Positions 1 through 10,330 of a stretch of DNA of 64,000 nt are shown in pieces. Positions within the stretch are counted from its first letter, which is position 1, and every line of letters starts with the position of its first letter. Under the pieces are notes generated by a model. It was not told where the DNA came from and did not search any database. It saw only the letters and a list, made by a program, of their open reading frames with translations. Source of the stretch: Cichorium intybus (lineage: Eukaryota > Streptophyta > Magnoliopsida > Asterales > Asteraceae); the NCBI GenBank assembly GCA_023525715.1, contig CM042010.1, positions 87,929,884 through 87,993,883 on the forward strand, read 5' to 3'. The translations under genes were made by a program, and so were the position numbers.

Positions 1-231
1 ATAAAATAAATTATTTAGAAAATATATTTCCAAAAATTCATTTTGAATAGATTTAATTTAATTTTCTTTTATATTTTTCATTGTTTTGGCTTTAAAACTC
101 TTTTTCTTATTTTTCTCGTTTTTTATCTCGAATCCACGCAACCTGAAATAAACTGATAATATTTGTTAGATAATATAAAAACAGTCCGTCTTATTTCAAT
201 GATGGTCATATACAAAAACATTTTTCAACAA
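1..231 (-). repeat. Partial 3' LTR of the SIRE-like element
   Basis: This stretch repeats 4796-5026 almost base for base and ends in ...TTTTCAACA on the plus strand, which is the TGTTGAAAAA start of the LTR on the minus strand. Immediately to its right, TTTCCCCCTATG reads on the minus strand as the polypurine tract that primes plus-strand synthesis. Confidence 0.85.
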
Positions 232-1640
232 TTTCCCCCTATGTGATCATTGATGAAATAAGGACAGATATAATCACATTAGAAGTTTTAATATAGAAGA
301 TTTGAGATAAAAGTTTTGTCAATGATAAGATATATATAAAACCATTGTAATCATTTTGAAAGTTTGTGACTTGGTTTTACATATCTTATGTTTTGAAAAA
401 GATTTTGAAGACTATTTGTTTCCGAATCAAAGTCTCGGGTTTGGTTATCAAAGGGTAGCTATATATGTATCTAAATAAATTTCTTAAGATTTTATAGCAT
501 TATTTATGACGACAAGTGGTCTAACAGGTCGATTCAGATGAACGCTCATAGATATAGCTCACATTTCACTTGGGTGTTTGGTTGTTCTGGCAGCAGAACA
601 AGTTAATGATCACTAAAAATGAGTGATATCTCTCTCTGACGACTCACACTCATATTGGAGGTGTTCATCTATGCTTTTCCTGTAAAGTCACTTAGTCTCA
701 TTATTAGATAATCAATCACATAAGACTGGTTTCGACATTACTTAGCGGGTTTCTTCATTCATGCCATTAATGTTCACTCTCTCTCCGTCGGGAAATACAT
801 GTAGAGGGGTTTAGCAATTTTCATAGTGCAGTTTGCAACTAAGAAATCTTCAGTGATGAAGGCTACAGTATCCCGAGAAATCCATTATTGTTGTAGCTTC
901 TTCTTTGCTTGTTTGTTGATCAATTTTGTTTTGTTGATCAATATCGATTTATCTGTTTTTCTGAAAAACTGTTAAAATTTTGTTTTGTTTGGAATTTCTT
1001 CGGTGAATGATTTGGCTTTCTTGTTGATTCGTCTTTGAGGATTGGATGTTGATAGATCTTTGTTTCTCCTTTGGTTGTCTTTCTATTTTGAGGATGTCTT
1101 CATTTTGGTTGGCTTTTAACTAGGTATGGATAGGTGGCATAAAAGACATTTTGTCTAGTATGTAAGAAATGAATGTATCGTCCCTGGTCATTTTGATATC
1201 TAAGCAAAAATGAGACCGTGACAAGGTATAATCATATATACCTTATAAGCAATAGTGACACACCTAAGCTCACAAGAATTGAATTCCACAATGATTTAGA
1301 TCGACGAGGCACAAATTCTCACATGGGTTTTTGTTTTCATCTGAACCTCCTAACCTTATGTCCCTTGATTGTTTAAAATCGTCAATAATGAAATCAAATC
1401 GAAGGAAATAAAGTTATATACATTATGAAAAGTAGGAGATTTGAACCTTCACTCCAATTGAGAATCAATATGACTTAAAATCTTCATCGAGCATAAGCAT
1501 CTGAAAATTAAGTCAAGAGACGATTAATCACAAGGTTCTATAAAAGCTTATTACGGCAAGTCTTTTATTGTATTTTTAAAGATTTGTTTTTCTGAATGTT
1601 TTTGGAAATTTTGGTTATTTGAATGTTTTTGGAAAATTTG
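232..1640 (-). other. Non-coding 3' part of the SIRE-like element
   Basis: There is no sustained reading frame here and no recognisable protein domain. The polypurine tract lies at the left edge (about 232-245). By position this is the 3' untranslated part of the element plus the scar of the pol deletion. Confidence 0.6.
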
Positions 1641-1925
1641 GATTGTAGGGTGAGAATGGGGTAATGAAAGTTCCCCGATAGATGATGCACTGGGATCATT
1701 TTGGATAGGTGGATTGGGAGTGTTCAAAGAGGGATTTAGTGTTGGTGGTTCCCCCTCGATTTGATCTGCATTTTCTTGGTTTGATTGTGAATTTTCTGCA
1801 TCAGAGGTACCGTGGGTTTAAAGTCTTGTAGAAAGCTCTGGTTTCCTGTCATATGCTTGGAGTAGCCATTATCGATATACCATGTATCATCATCGGGTTC
1901 TCCAGCATTAAGTACCTATAATTAG
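1641..1925 (-). pseudogene. Collapsed pol remnant: protease start joined to a linker
   Basis: On the minus strand, positions around 1843-1915 encode a W-Y-x-D-N-G-Y-S-x-H-M-T-G block. In intact relatives this is the Copia protease start, with D-S-G-C in the catalytic loop. Within about 40 codons it passes into a proline-, serine- and asparagine-rich stretch (about 1655-1800) of the kind found between integrase and reverse transcriptase in SIRE-type Copia elements. The catalytic integrase, RT and RNase H domains are absent, so a large internal deletion must have joined the two ends. The D-S-G serine is replaced by asparagine. No function is expected. Confidence 0.6.
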
Positions 1926-3457
1926 ACAGAACGTTTTGGTACCCAAATCTGAATGGGTCCTGGTTTGTCAGTTGTTGTTATTTTGGGTGCTTTGCTTAAT
2001 GAATTTATTGTAGTATTTAAATTCACGTTGCTGTAAGAGTTTGATTTATGAGAACGGAATTGTTGAGGTTTGATTTGATTTATGAAGTTTATCCAAAATG
2101 TGATTTGTTGTTGAAAACCTGTGGGTTGATAAGATCTGTGGTTTGGTGAAAGATATCCTAGATGTGAAGATCTGTTTGAAAAGTTTTCTTCATATCTGGT
2201 GTATGATGGGCGGTTTTGAAAAGGTTTTTGATGATGATGGTTTGAAACTTCCTGATGTGTTGGTTTTTGAAAGTTTCTTGAGAGATGGAAGTTTATCTCC
2301 TAAAAGCGGTTTTGAATCGGTTTTTGAAAAGGTTTTGGTTTTTGTTTGGAAACCTGTTTATGAGGTATGACATAGGGTTGAACGGGTTTCTTTGGTTGGT
2401 TTTCAAAAACTTTTGGCTTGACAAGTGGGGTTTTGGTGACTTGAATGGGTTTTTTGCTTATTTGTTGTTTCTTGGAGTATTTTTGTCCCGGACTAGTTTT
2501 TCCAACAATTGATGAACTCATTGTAGGAAAAGCAGTTGGTACAGAAGTACTACCAACCTTGTAAAAGGAATTTTCTCCATTCAAAAAGTTTTTAGATTTG
2601 GTGGTTTCGTTGGTATGTTTGATTTGGTGAGTTAAAGTACTAGCTGAGTCTATTTCAGAATTTAAGACTATTTTGAAAGACTTTTTGGAAACAGTGAAAG
2701 CAGTATCATCTGGGCTACAGTTGATAACTGTTTCATCATCTGAATCTTCCTCGTTAACAGATATGAAAAGATCTGGTAGAGTTGATTCAGAGTTTTCACA
2801 AATTATCATGTTTTCTTGATTTTCGAGTTCTTTTTCAAAGGTTTCTCTACCAATTCCTGGTCTGTAACTCGTATCAAATTTTCCAGTACCCAAGGTGTTT
2901 GCCTTGGTGAAAATATCATCACTGAGTTTTCTGGCAATTTTGATAGATTCCACATTCCGTATTAATCTTTTGTTTTCAGATTCAAGAAAAGTGATTTGGT
3001 TTAAAGAATCAGTCAGTTTTTCATTTAAGATTTTGTGTTTTTCAATGGACTCTTGAAAGTTTTCTGTTAACTGAATGATTTCCATTTCTAAAACATCTTT
3101 TGTTTCAGAAGAAATGACTGATTGACTTTTTAATTCCAATTCCTTTTTCTGAATTAGAGATTGATTTAATTGTTCAAAGATGTGATTTTAATCTTCTGAT
3201 TTTCTTTCAACATCTCTTTCCAATTTGGTATTTGTTCTGGTTAATTCTGCAAATTTGAGTTGTAGGGTTTGTAACTCACATTTGAAGATTTCAGAATTAA
3301 CCACTGTGTCATGGTATTTCTTGAGATCAGCTTCTAAACTTTTCTCAATTTTGGATATATGGGACTCAAAAATTGTTTTTGAAAAACCAAGTTCAGATAT
3401 CATAGACCATACCTGTTCTATGACATTGGGAGCTCTTGTGTTGTTTGCGGAAGGCAT
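1926..3457 (-). pseudogene. Gag-like coiled-coil protein of the SIRE-like element, broken
   Basis: Two minus-strand frames, 3188-3457 (from an ATG 5' of which lies the LTR/PBS) and 2300-3139, are separated by a single stop at about 3188. They form one long region of heptad-like leucine, isoleucine and glutamate patterns, consistent with a coiled coil. A basic, Gln-Lys-Pro-rich tail follows (2300-2500) and continues with further frame changes to about 1930. Long coiled-coil stretches and K/Q/P-rich tails are seen in Gag proteins of large plant Copia elements. I see no CCHC zinc knuckle, so the Gag identity rests mainly on position between the primer site and the protease start. The stop and the frame changes make it a pseudogene. 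Confidence 0.55.
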
Positions 3458-3610
3458 TTTGTTTAATTTTTTTAAGATTTTTTTAATAATTTTTTTGAAA
3501 GGATTTTGAACAAGTGATATTAAAATGAAATATCCAATGAAAAGCTTATGGAAGGTTTATATTAACGCTAACCAAAAGTTTTCGACGAAAATTTCAAAAT
3601 AAATCACACA

Positions 3611-3623
3611 AGCTCTGATACCA
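3611..3623 (-). other. Primer binding site (initiator tRNA-Met type)
   Basis: AGCTCTGATACCA on the plus strand reads TGGTATCAGAGCT on the minus strand, the standard complement of the 3' end of initiator tRNA-Met. It lies two bases inside the 5' LTR edge at 3626. Confidence 0.9.
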
Positions 3624-3625
3624 AT

Positions 3626-5026
3626 TGATGAAAATAAAATAACTGATCACCACAAATAAAGCTTCGCACCATTTACTGTGTGACAGAAATATATATTAAA
3701 GATAATATGCGGAATAAATAATAAGAGTTGCGGAATATAAATAAACTTGAAAGCTATAAATAATATAAATAACTGTATTTAAATGACATAAAGTGATAAA
3801 TAATATAAATTACAGTAATTAAATGACTTAAAGCGATAAATAATGTAAATGACTATAAATTAAAGACATAGAACGATGAATAATATAAATAACTATAATT
3901 ATATAAATATGTATATCAAGTAGGTTCATCAAATGAATTGACTGAACTGGTTTGTAACTGGACTGATGAAACGACTGGTCCATCAAGTAGGTTCGTCAAA
4001 TAAATTGACTGAATTGGCTTAGGGTTGGACTGGGTCTTAATAGACTGTGTTCTAGGTGTTCTTGGTGTTCTTGGTGATCTTGGTGTTCTTGGTGTTCTTG
4101 GTGTTCTTGGTGTTGATCTTGGTGTTCTTGGTGTTCTTGGTGTTCTTGGAGAGTGTTTGGAAGTTGGAAATAAGATGGTGGAAGTTGGAGAGGTTTTTGG
4201 GAGAGTTTTTGGTTTATTTTTAAGTGTTGTTGTGAAAAAATGGTGTAAAAAATGGTTATAAAGGGTGTAAAATAGGTTTTGGGTGGTTTTTGGATGATTT
4301 TCGGAAGTTTAGGGACCAAAACTGTAATATTTTGGATTGAAACTCGCGGTTTTGTCGCCGGTTCGGGTTCGGGTCGAAAACGGGTCGTCTGTCGGGTTTA
4401 TACACGGGTTTCTTGTGAGTGTAAATGGTTCGGTTCGGAGCAGTTTCGGATCGGAGCTGGGGCGGGTAAGGTCCGCGAAGGGATGTGAGGAGACCGGGTA
4501 GGAGGATGCGGGTACCGGATCGGGGCGTCGGGTCGCGTGTTCGGGTCGATGCGCAGATCTTCCGTGAGAGCAAATGGATGGCGGGTCGGACGGGCGGTTC
4601 GGGTTTCTGGATGCGGATTCGGATCTGGATCAAGGCGGATGGGCTGGACGCTTGGGCCGGATTCCTTCTTGGGCTGGACCGATGACTTGGGCTGGCCTGT
4701 TTCTCTTTTTATTTAATTTTAATTCATTTAAAATCCGAAATAAGTTCAAATAAATTAGGAAAAATTATTTTTAATTTATAAAATTAATTAAATCTAATAA
4801 AATAAATTATTTAGAAAATATATTTCCAAAAATTCATTTTAAATAGATTTAATTTAATTTTCTTTTATATTTTTCATTGTTTTGGCTTTAAAACTCTTTT
4901 TCTTATTTTTCTCGTTTTTAATCTCGAATCCACACAACCTGAAATAAACTGATAATATTTGTTAGATAATATAAAAACAGTCCGTCTTATTTCAATGATG
5001 GTCACATACAAAAACATTTTTCAACA
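3626..5026 (-). repeat. 5' LTR (1401 bp) of the SIRE-like element
   Basis: On the plus strand the LTR starts TGATGAAAAT and ends CAACA; on the minus strand it runs TGTTG...TCATCA. It is bounded by the primer binding site on the left and by AATAT on the right. The same LTR recurs at 13298-14705. A GC-rich central part (about 4340-4680) contains CGGGTCGGGT-type repeats, and a nonamer minisatellite lies at 4049-4147. The proline/arginine-rich frames that cross the GC-rich part on both strands are compositional and not genes. Confidence 0.9.
4049..4147. repeat. GGTGTTCTT nonamer minisatellite inside the LTR
   Basis: About ten tandem nonamers GGTGTTCTT are present, with variants such as GGTGATCTT and a GTTGATCTT step. 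The LTR copy at 13298-14705 has the same array with a different arrangement of variants (13721-13833), which points to slippage after duplication. Confidence 0.85.
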
Positions 5027-5416
5027 AATATGATAGGAAATTTTATTTAAAAATAAAAACTTTGTTATGTACATATTTAAATATGAATAACATGTGAATA
5101 ACTTAATTATATGTGAATAACAAGGTTATAATCACATGTGAATAATAGGGTTTTATCACATGTAAATAGCTTAATCATATGTGATCAACAATGTTTAATC
5201 ACATGTGATTAAATACATGTAATTAAGAAATTTTATTTAAACATAAAAAATCATTATGTACATATTTGCATAGAAATAACATGTTTTAATCACATGTGAA
5301 TATGTGAATAACAAGGTTTAATCACATGTGATTGAAGAAAAAACATATCACATGTGAACAAGATTTCAGAATCATATATGATTAAGCGCTTACTAACAAG
5401 GTTTAATCACATGTGA

Positions 5417-5686
5417 TTAAACAAAAAATATATCACATGTGAACAAGATTTCAGAATCATATATGATTAAGCGCTTAATTGTACCTGAACAAGCCTGCAG
5501 CTCCTTGGACTTCGACATGATAGAGAATAGGGGTGTGAGACTGGTTTTTTGAGTTTGGTGGCGTATTTTGAGGTCGGAGTGAGTGCAAGGACCACTGATA
5601 GGCGGGGGATTTGGACGAAAGTTTATTTCAGCCATTTTGTCGAACACCTTAGGTGCATAAAGTGTGTCTCCATATGTGATCAACAA
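5417..5686 (-). other. Exon-like fragment of unknown origin (unit 1)
   Basis: On the minus strand an open frame of about 65 codons (roughly 5490-5686) contains a methionine before AEINFRPNPPP and then ...MSKSKELQACSG. It ends at CAG|GTACAA, which looks like a 5' splice site. Past that point the sequence becomes the AT-rich CACATGTG repeat, like an intron. I do not recognise the protein. Related but diverged copies occur at about 6585-6750, 15160-15357 and 16250-16420, always embedded in the same repeats, so the exon-like piece belongs to the repeat and is not a free-standing gene. It may be a host exon captured by a DNA transposon. Confidence 0.4.
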
Positions 5687-5884
5687 TGTTTAATCACATG
5701 TGATTAAATACATATAATAAGAAAATTTATTTAAACATAAAAAATCATTATGTATATATTTGTATATAAATAACATGTTTTAATCATATGAGAATAACAA
5801 GGTTTAATCACATGTGATTGAAAAAAAACATATCACATGTGAACAAGATTTCAGAATCATATAAGCCACACATTTTTATAATAG

Positions 5885-6195
5885 GTCCCATCCACCCCCT
5901 TCCACCACAACCACCACCAAACTTCTACGCCACCACCACCTCCCCTATCCACCGCCAACCCATCTAACCCCACCCATTACCGCTCAACCTCACCCACCGG
6001 CACCCACCCCACCCTACCCTACCCTACCACCCCCCCCCCCCCCCGCCCACCAAAAAAATTAATTTTTTTACCACCCACTCCCGCTCTACCCCACCTACCA
6101 GCACCCCTACCCTACAACCCCACCCCCGTCCACCAAAAAAAATTTAATTTTTTTACCACCCACTCCCGATTCACCACATCCACCAACACCCACAT
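5885..6195. repeat. C-rich minisatellite, short array (copy 1)
   Basis: Units of roughly 100 bp run from ACCACCCACTCCCGCTC through CCACC/CCTACC runs to an AAAAAATTAATTTTTT spacer. About two to three units are present, with a poly-C run at about 6029-6045. The same unit is expanded at 12098-13170. Confidence 0.8.
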
Positions 6196-6584
6196 GTGAA
6201 TAACTTAATTATATGTGAATAACAAGGTTATAATCACATGTGAATAATAGGGTTTTATCACGTGTGAATAGCTTAATCATATGTGATCAACAATGTTTAA
6301 TCACATGTGATTAAATACATATAATAAGAAAATTTATTTAAACATAAAAAATCATTATGTACATATTTGCATATAAATAACATGTTTTAATCACATGTGA
6401 ATAACAAGGTTTAATCACATGTGATTGAAGAAAAAACATATCACGTGTGAAAAAGATTTCAGAATCATATATGATTAAGCGCTTAATAACAATGTTTAAT
6501 CACATGTGATTGAACAAAAAAACATATCACATGTGAACAGATTTCAGAATCATATATGATTAAGGGCTTAATGGTACCTAAAAA

Positions 6585-6748
6585 AGCCTACATCTCCTTA
6601 GACTTCGACATGACAGAGAATAGGGGTGTGAGACTGGTTTTTTGAGTTTGGTGGCATATTTTGAGGTCGAAGTGAGTGAAAGGACCACTGATAGACGAGA
6701 TTTGGACGAAAGTTTCTTTAAGCCATTTTGTCGAACACCTTGGGTGCA
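6585..6748 (-). other. Exon-like fragment of unknown origin (unit 2)
   Basis: This is a second copy of the exon-like piece seen at 5490-5686, with several base changes (for example in the GGTGGCATATTTTGAGGTCG part). It ends immediately at the TAAAG target site of Copia A-1. Confidence 0.4.
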
Positions 6749-6753
6749 TAAAG

Positions 6754-7534
6754 TATTGGATTAGGTGTCTAAGCCATGACTAATAATTAGTATTTACCTA
6801 ATTAATAGTAGCACAGTCCATTTGGGTTGCCCTCATGGCTGGAGGTTTGGTAGAAAATTCGATAGAGAGAAAGATTGATTTATTATGGGATTAATAAATC
6901 AACAGGAATTAAATCTATCGTCTATTAATATATTAAAGTGATAATATATTAATTAGAAACTATATTAATTAATTAGGAATTAATCCAGAATTAATTAGAT
7001 TTAATTTGGGGATTAATTTAATTAATTAAAGGTGTAGGGATTGAAACTGTAATTATTCAATAGTTGAGTAAGTGACAGTGTGACAGTGGCCAATAGTTGG
7101 CGAAATTAAGGAATGATTATCCTTAATTTCAAAATTGATATTAAAGGATAAATAAGGAGTTTGAGTTATAATATAAAATGTTTATCTTATTTGAATTCAA
7201 ATGAGTTTATCCTTTAGGCTTATCAACTAGTCATCTGGAAAAGTATAAATAGGGGTCCCTAGGCACCATATGAATTTTGCCAATTTCATTATACTCTCTC
7301 TGTGGAATTTTCAATCCCCTCTCCTCCTAGCTTGGGTGTGACTTTCATTTGAGGCAGGATATTTTTGCTGCTCAGCTTCCAAGAAATTAAGGTTGGTTTT
7401 TTCTATTTTGATCTTTAGATTTTTTTTATTGGCCTCTAGGTTTTGTTATATGTTCAATTAGAAGAAAACATAGATCCTTATAGGTTGCATGTGAACTTAG
7501 GTTATTTAGTTCATGGTTTGCAGAAAACCTTTCA
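6754..7534 (+). repeat. 5' LTR (781 bp) of Copia A-1
   Basis: The LTR is bounded by TSD TAAAG (6749-6753) on the left and the primer site on the right. Its first bases are TATTGGATTA where the A-2 copies have TGTTGGATTA, so the canonical TG terminus is mutated. It ends AACCTTTCA and has the same length as both A-2 LTRs. Confidence 0.93.
7244..7251 (+). promoter_or_regulatory. TATA box of the Copia A LTR
   Basis: TATAAATA stands in GTATAAATAGGGG, followed by a pyrimidine-rich start region (CTCTCTCTGTGG) about 50 bp downstream. It is conserved at 16912-16919, 40156-40163 and, in the third copy, 63702-63709. Confidence 0.75.
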
Positions 7535-7535
7535 G

Positions 7536-7547
7536 TGGTATCAGAGC
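7536..7547 (+). other. Primer binding site of Copia A-1
   Basis: TGGTATCAGAGC matches the complement of the initiator tRNA-Met 3' end and lies one base after the LTR. Confidence 0.92.
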
Positions 7548-8480
7548 CTGTTCTTGTTTTCTTGTTGAATAGTTATAACTGTTTAAGGTTTAAAGCTTAT
7601 AAACCCTAATTTTTGTATGGATCGAAATCTTGGATTAGGGTTTTGGAAACCCTAATCCCCCCTTATATTTTTCGAAAAAGGCTTTTTAGGGTTTTAGGTG
7701 GCTTTCTACTTTTGGTAACTTTAATTGTTTAATTAAATGGATAACCTTAAACCCAAATTGTTTGAATTCGAAATTTAAGGGTTTAAGATAGGTTTAAAAT
7801 TAATTTGATTAATTTGGTAATACCTATCTACATTTGAATTAATTTAATTAATTGTTAATTAAAAGATAATTCAAAGGATTTAATTAATTTTTTAAAATTT
7901 GCGAAAATTAAGGGTAAATACGAAAAATATTTTAAATGTTTAAAATATTAAGATTTAATTAATTTAATTAATTATTAATTAAAAGATAATTAAAAGGATT
8001 TAATTAATTTCAAATTTGCTAAAAAATTAAAGATAAATCCGAGAAAAATATTTTAAATGTTTAAAATATTAAGATTTAATTATTTTAATTAATTGTTAAT
8101 TAAAGGATAATTAAATCGAATTTTGAAGGTTTAATTTAATTTTAAATTTAATAGTTAAATTGGTAAAATTAAAAGATAAACCTGGAATATTTTAAAAGGT
8201 TTTAAAATACATCTTATATATGTTATTAATTGTTAATACTATATGTATAAGATAAAACTGGTCATTCAATTCAATAGTAGGCCTCATTCACGAAGCTGAT
8301 CTATAAAGTGGGTATAAGGAGGCTGCCTATAAAATGACGGTCTAATGGGTGAACACTTGATATTGCCTCATTTATACATATATTTCGGGCAATATCGAGT
8401 GCTTAAACACGTGTTATTGGTTTAACATCAAGATAAAAGGTACTTATTCATTTTAATTACCAAAACAAGGGAAAAATTGC
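7548..8480 (+). other. AT-rich leader of Copia A-1
   Basis: No coding potential is seen. Repeated TTTAATTAATT and GATTTAATTAATTT blocks fill 7700-8130. A stem with 14-bp arms, 8354-8367 with 8388-8401, contains GATATTGCC and GGCAATATC with one T-G mismatch; it is preserved in the twin copy at 18022-18069. Confidence 0.6.
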
Positions 8481-9896
8481 TGTAGGAATAAGAAGGAGCT
8501 GAATTCAAGCTTTAAAATGAGAAAAAAGGAGTAAAAGACCCTTCGGGAAAGAAAGAGCTGAATAAAGCAAATATTGGGCGAAAAAACGAAGAAAGAAGTC
8601 CAGCAGGACCTAGATCGCGACCCGATCTACTGACGAATGAATGACTATTTGCTGACAAGAAGATTGCGAAAAATGGCTTCGAATCGCGTCCCTACGAAGA
8701 TCGCGACCCGACCCACCAACTACAGTCCACTGATTCAGGGAAGTGCCCAACTGAGAAACGCACTTCGTTTCACATCGCGACCCGATCCCCTATAGGATCG
8801 CGACGCGATCAGGGCTGGACAACACTATAAATAGAGGCCTTCTCTTGTTGTTTGAGACACACCTACACTCCTATAACTCCAGACCTGGAGAAATTCACTC
8901 TCTATACTCCTCATCTCAACCTCTCATATCAATGAAAGAAGCTTTGCTAGCGGATAGCCTCGAAGGATCAAGAAGCATCGTAGCTTGGATATTCGGTTTG
9001 TTTACTTATGTTTAGCTTTCTTAATTATTCCGTGTGTTGCATGTTCATGATTATGGAGTAATTTACTTGTGCTTTTACTTAGAATAGATGAAACTTATAA
9101 TTTTGTTTTGATTGATATAAATTGGATATTGCATGTTTTATAATTTACTTTGCATGTTTATTTAACCAACTTATTTATATTGAGAATCTATCTTTGAAAC
9201 TTATTACTGAGTTATTTTAGTTTAGATGACCATTCTTACTAAATGAACTTGTATCATAATATATATGAACTATATATATTTATGACTAGTGATTGACCAA
9301 ATCTTAGGTTAAGTTACAAAGAAGGAATCTTATATGCATATGTACCATCTGTATAAGTTGACCAAACTATACAACTAATTTTGATTTTCATGACCATTGA
9401 TATCAAAAACATGCATAGTACGAATAAATCGAATGATTAGTTGGAATAGTTAATTACAGGACCAATGGAATTAATACCCTTTTAATCATAAAATTGGATT
9501 GTTGGACCAAGACATCCGATTAATTTAGAACTCGGTATTTAACTTGTTAATATCCATTGCACATTATTATCAATCAAAATATTATTATAAGAAGTAATCA
9601 CCTCTGAGTAAAAGCATATTTGTTCAAACTTTCTGTTCAGTTTAACTTCAACCTTGTTGTTATTTGTTATCACCACCTTTTCACAATATCAATTACACAA
9701 TTTCCCCACTCTTATCTCTTTTATATTATTATAAATTATTAGTTGATAAGTGATTTTCTTAAATTTAATCCATTTCCCTTGGGTTCGACCCGGATTTACC
9801 ATTACTATATTATAACCGATTAGGTATACTTGCCTAGTTGCGTTGTTTTCATTCATGGTATTTCCCTGTTTATAAATTTAAAACTTATGGGAAGCA
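8481..9896 (+). repeat. Foreign solo LTR in the Copia A leader (copy 1)
   Basis: The segment runs from TGTAGGAATAAG to GGGAAGCA and is flanked by ATTGC on the left and ATTAC on the right, a 5-bp target duplication with one mismatch. It carries a TATA box (8826-8833), a pyrimidine-rich start region, and a tail with GGGTTCGACCCGG and CTTGCCTAGTTGCG, which resembles LTR ends of Tat/Athila-type Gypsy elements. GATCGCGACCCGATC-like blocks recur at 8620-8810. No internal region is present, so it is most likely a solo LTR older than the duplication, since the twin is at 18150-19588. The exact ends are inferred. Confidence 0.6.
8826..8833 (+). promoter_or_regulatory. TATA box of the foreign solo LTR
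   Basis: TATAAATA stands in ACTATAAATAGAGG, with CTTGTTGTTTGAGACACACC as a plausible start region. It is repeated in the twin at 18518-18525. Confidence 0.6.
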
Positions 9897-10170
9897 ATTA
9901 CAAAGATCATATTTGAATCCTCAGTATTCCAAAAACTTGTGGTATTATTTTGGGGATATAAATATGTATGTTTGAAAACACATCAAGACTCTCGCCCACC
10001 GCTCGCCTGATCAGTGGAGGGTCGTTAGCCGAACAGTTTTGATAGGACCACTTAATCATTAAAAGTATAATGATCAAAGTACTAGAACCATTCACAAAAA
10101 TCCCAATCTAGTTACTTTAGGAAAAATGTGAATTTGATGCTAACCCATGAAATTGCACATTGCAATTTAT

Positions 10171-10307
10171 GAAAACGTTGGTGGAGCGTGTGTGGTTAAC
10201 CGGCACACCAATGGGGGTTCATAAAGAGTGGCAATGGGTGTCTCGGGTGTTATCATTATTGATGGAGCGTGTGTGGTTTACCGGCACATCAATTTGAGAT
10301 GATAATG
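10171..10307 (+). promoter_or_regulatory. Pair of conserved hairpins in the Copia A-1 leader
   Basis: Two hairpins share the core GAGCGTGTGTGG...ACCGGCA but have different stems. At 10171-10220 the stem is TTGGTG with CACCAA; at 10250-10307 it is TTGATG with CATCAA, backed by TTATCAT with ATGATAA. The stems differ by paired changes while the core stays constant, which suggests selection on RNA (or DNA) structure. Twins lie at 19863-19999 and further family members at 61077-61132 and 62081-62120. The function is unknown; packaging, dimerisation or translation control are possible roles by position. Confidence 0.6.
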
Positions 10308-10330
10308 GACCCCGAGAGTACCAAGCTAAT

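Larger units (their letters stand above)
1..5026 (-). mobile_element. SIRE-like Copia retrotransposon, pol-deleted, cut by the window edge
   Basis: The element reads on the minus strand. Its 5' LTR is 3626-5026 and the end of its 3' LTR is 1-231; the rest of the 3' LTR lies left of the window. The two LTR ends match closely over about 230 bp. The interior is only about 3.4 kb and holds a gag-like coiled-coil region and traces of pol, so the element cannot encode its own reverse transcriptase or integrase. The 1.4-kb LTR and the protease-start and linker style resemble the SIRE/Maximus lineage of Copia; that lineage call is an inference. The base group right of the 5' LTR is AATAT, the same 5 bp that flank the solo LTR at 13298-14705. 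Confidence 0.8.
5027..6753. repeat. CACATGTG-rich AT repeat zone, copy 1
   Basis: The zone holds roughly 18 copies (by eye) of CACATGT(G), many within the 16-bp palindrome TAATCACATGTGATTA, plus the related ATATGTGAATAAC and TCATATATGATTAAGCGCTT. A block of about 85 bp is repeated in tandem between 5310 and 5490. The zone encloses a C-rich minisatellite (5885-6195) and two copies of an exon-like piece. It is the target into which both the SIRE-like element (TSD AATAT) and Copia A (TSD TAAAG) inserted. Subterminal arrays of short palindromes are typical of some DNA transposons, but I could not find its terminal inverted repeats, so its class is open. Confidence 0.75.

Noticed and set aside
4256..4685. 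Arginine/proline-rich frames on both strands in the SIRE-like LTR (also 13958-14364)
   Set aside because: They overlap on opposite strands in a GC-rich, CGGGT-repetitive part of an LTR; the twin LTR carries differences that do not respect codons.
5027..5480. CACATGTG repeats considered as a CRISPR array
   Set aside because: Repeats are palindromic, irregularly spaced and lie in plant transposon DNA without cas genes.
7536..7547. tRNA-like sequence TGGTATCAGAGC at several places
   Set aside because: These are retrotransposon primer binding sites complementary to the tRNA 3' end, not tRNA genes; no cloverleaf surrounds them.
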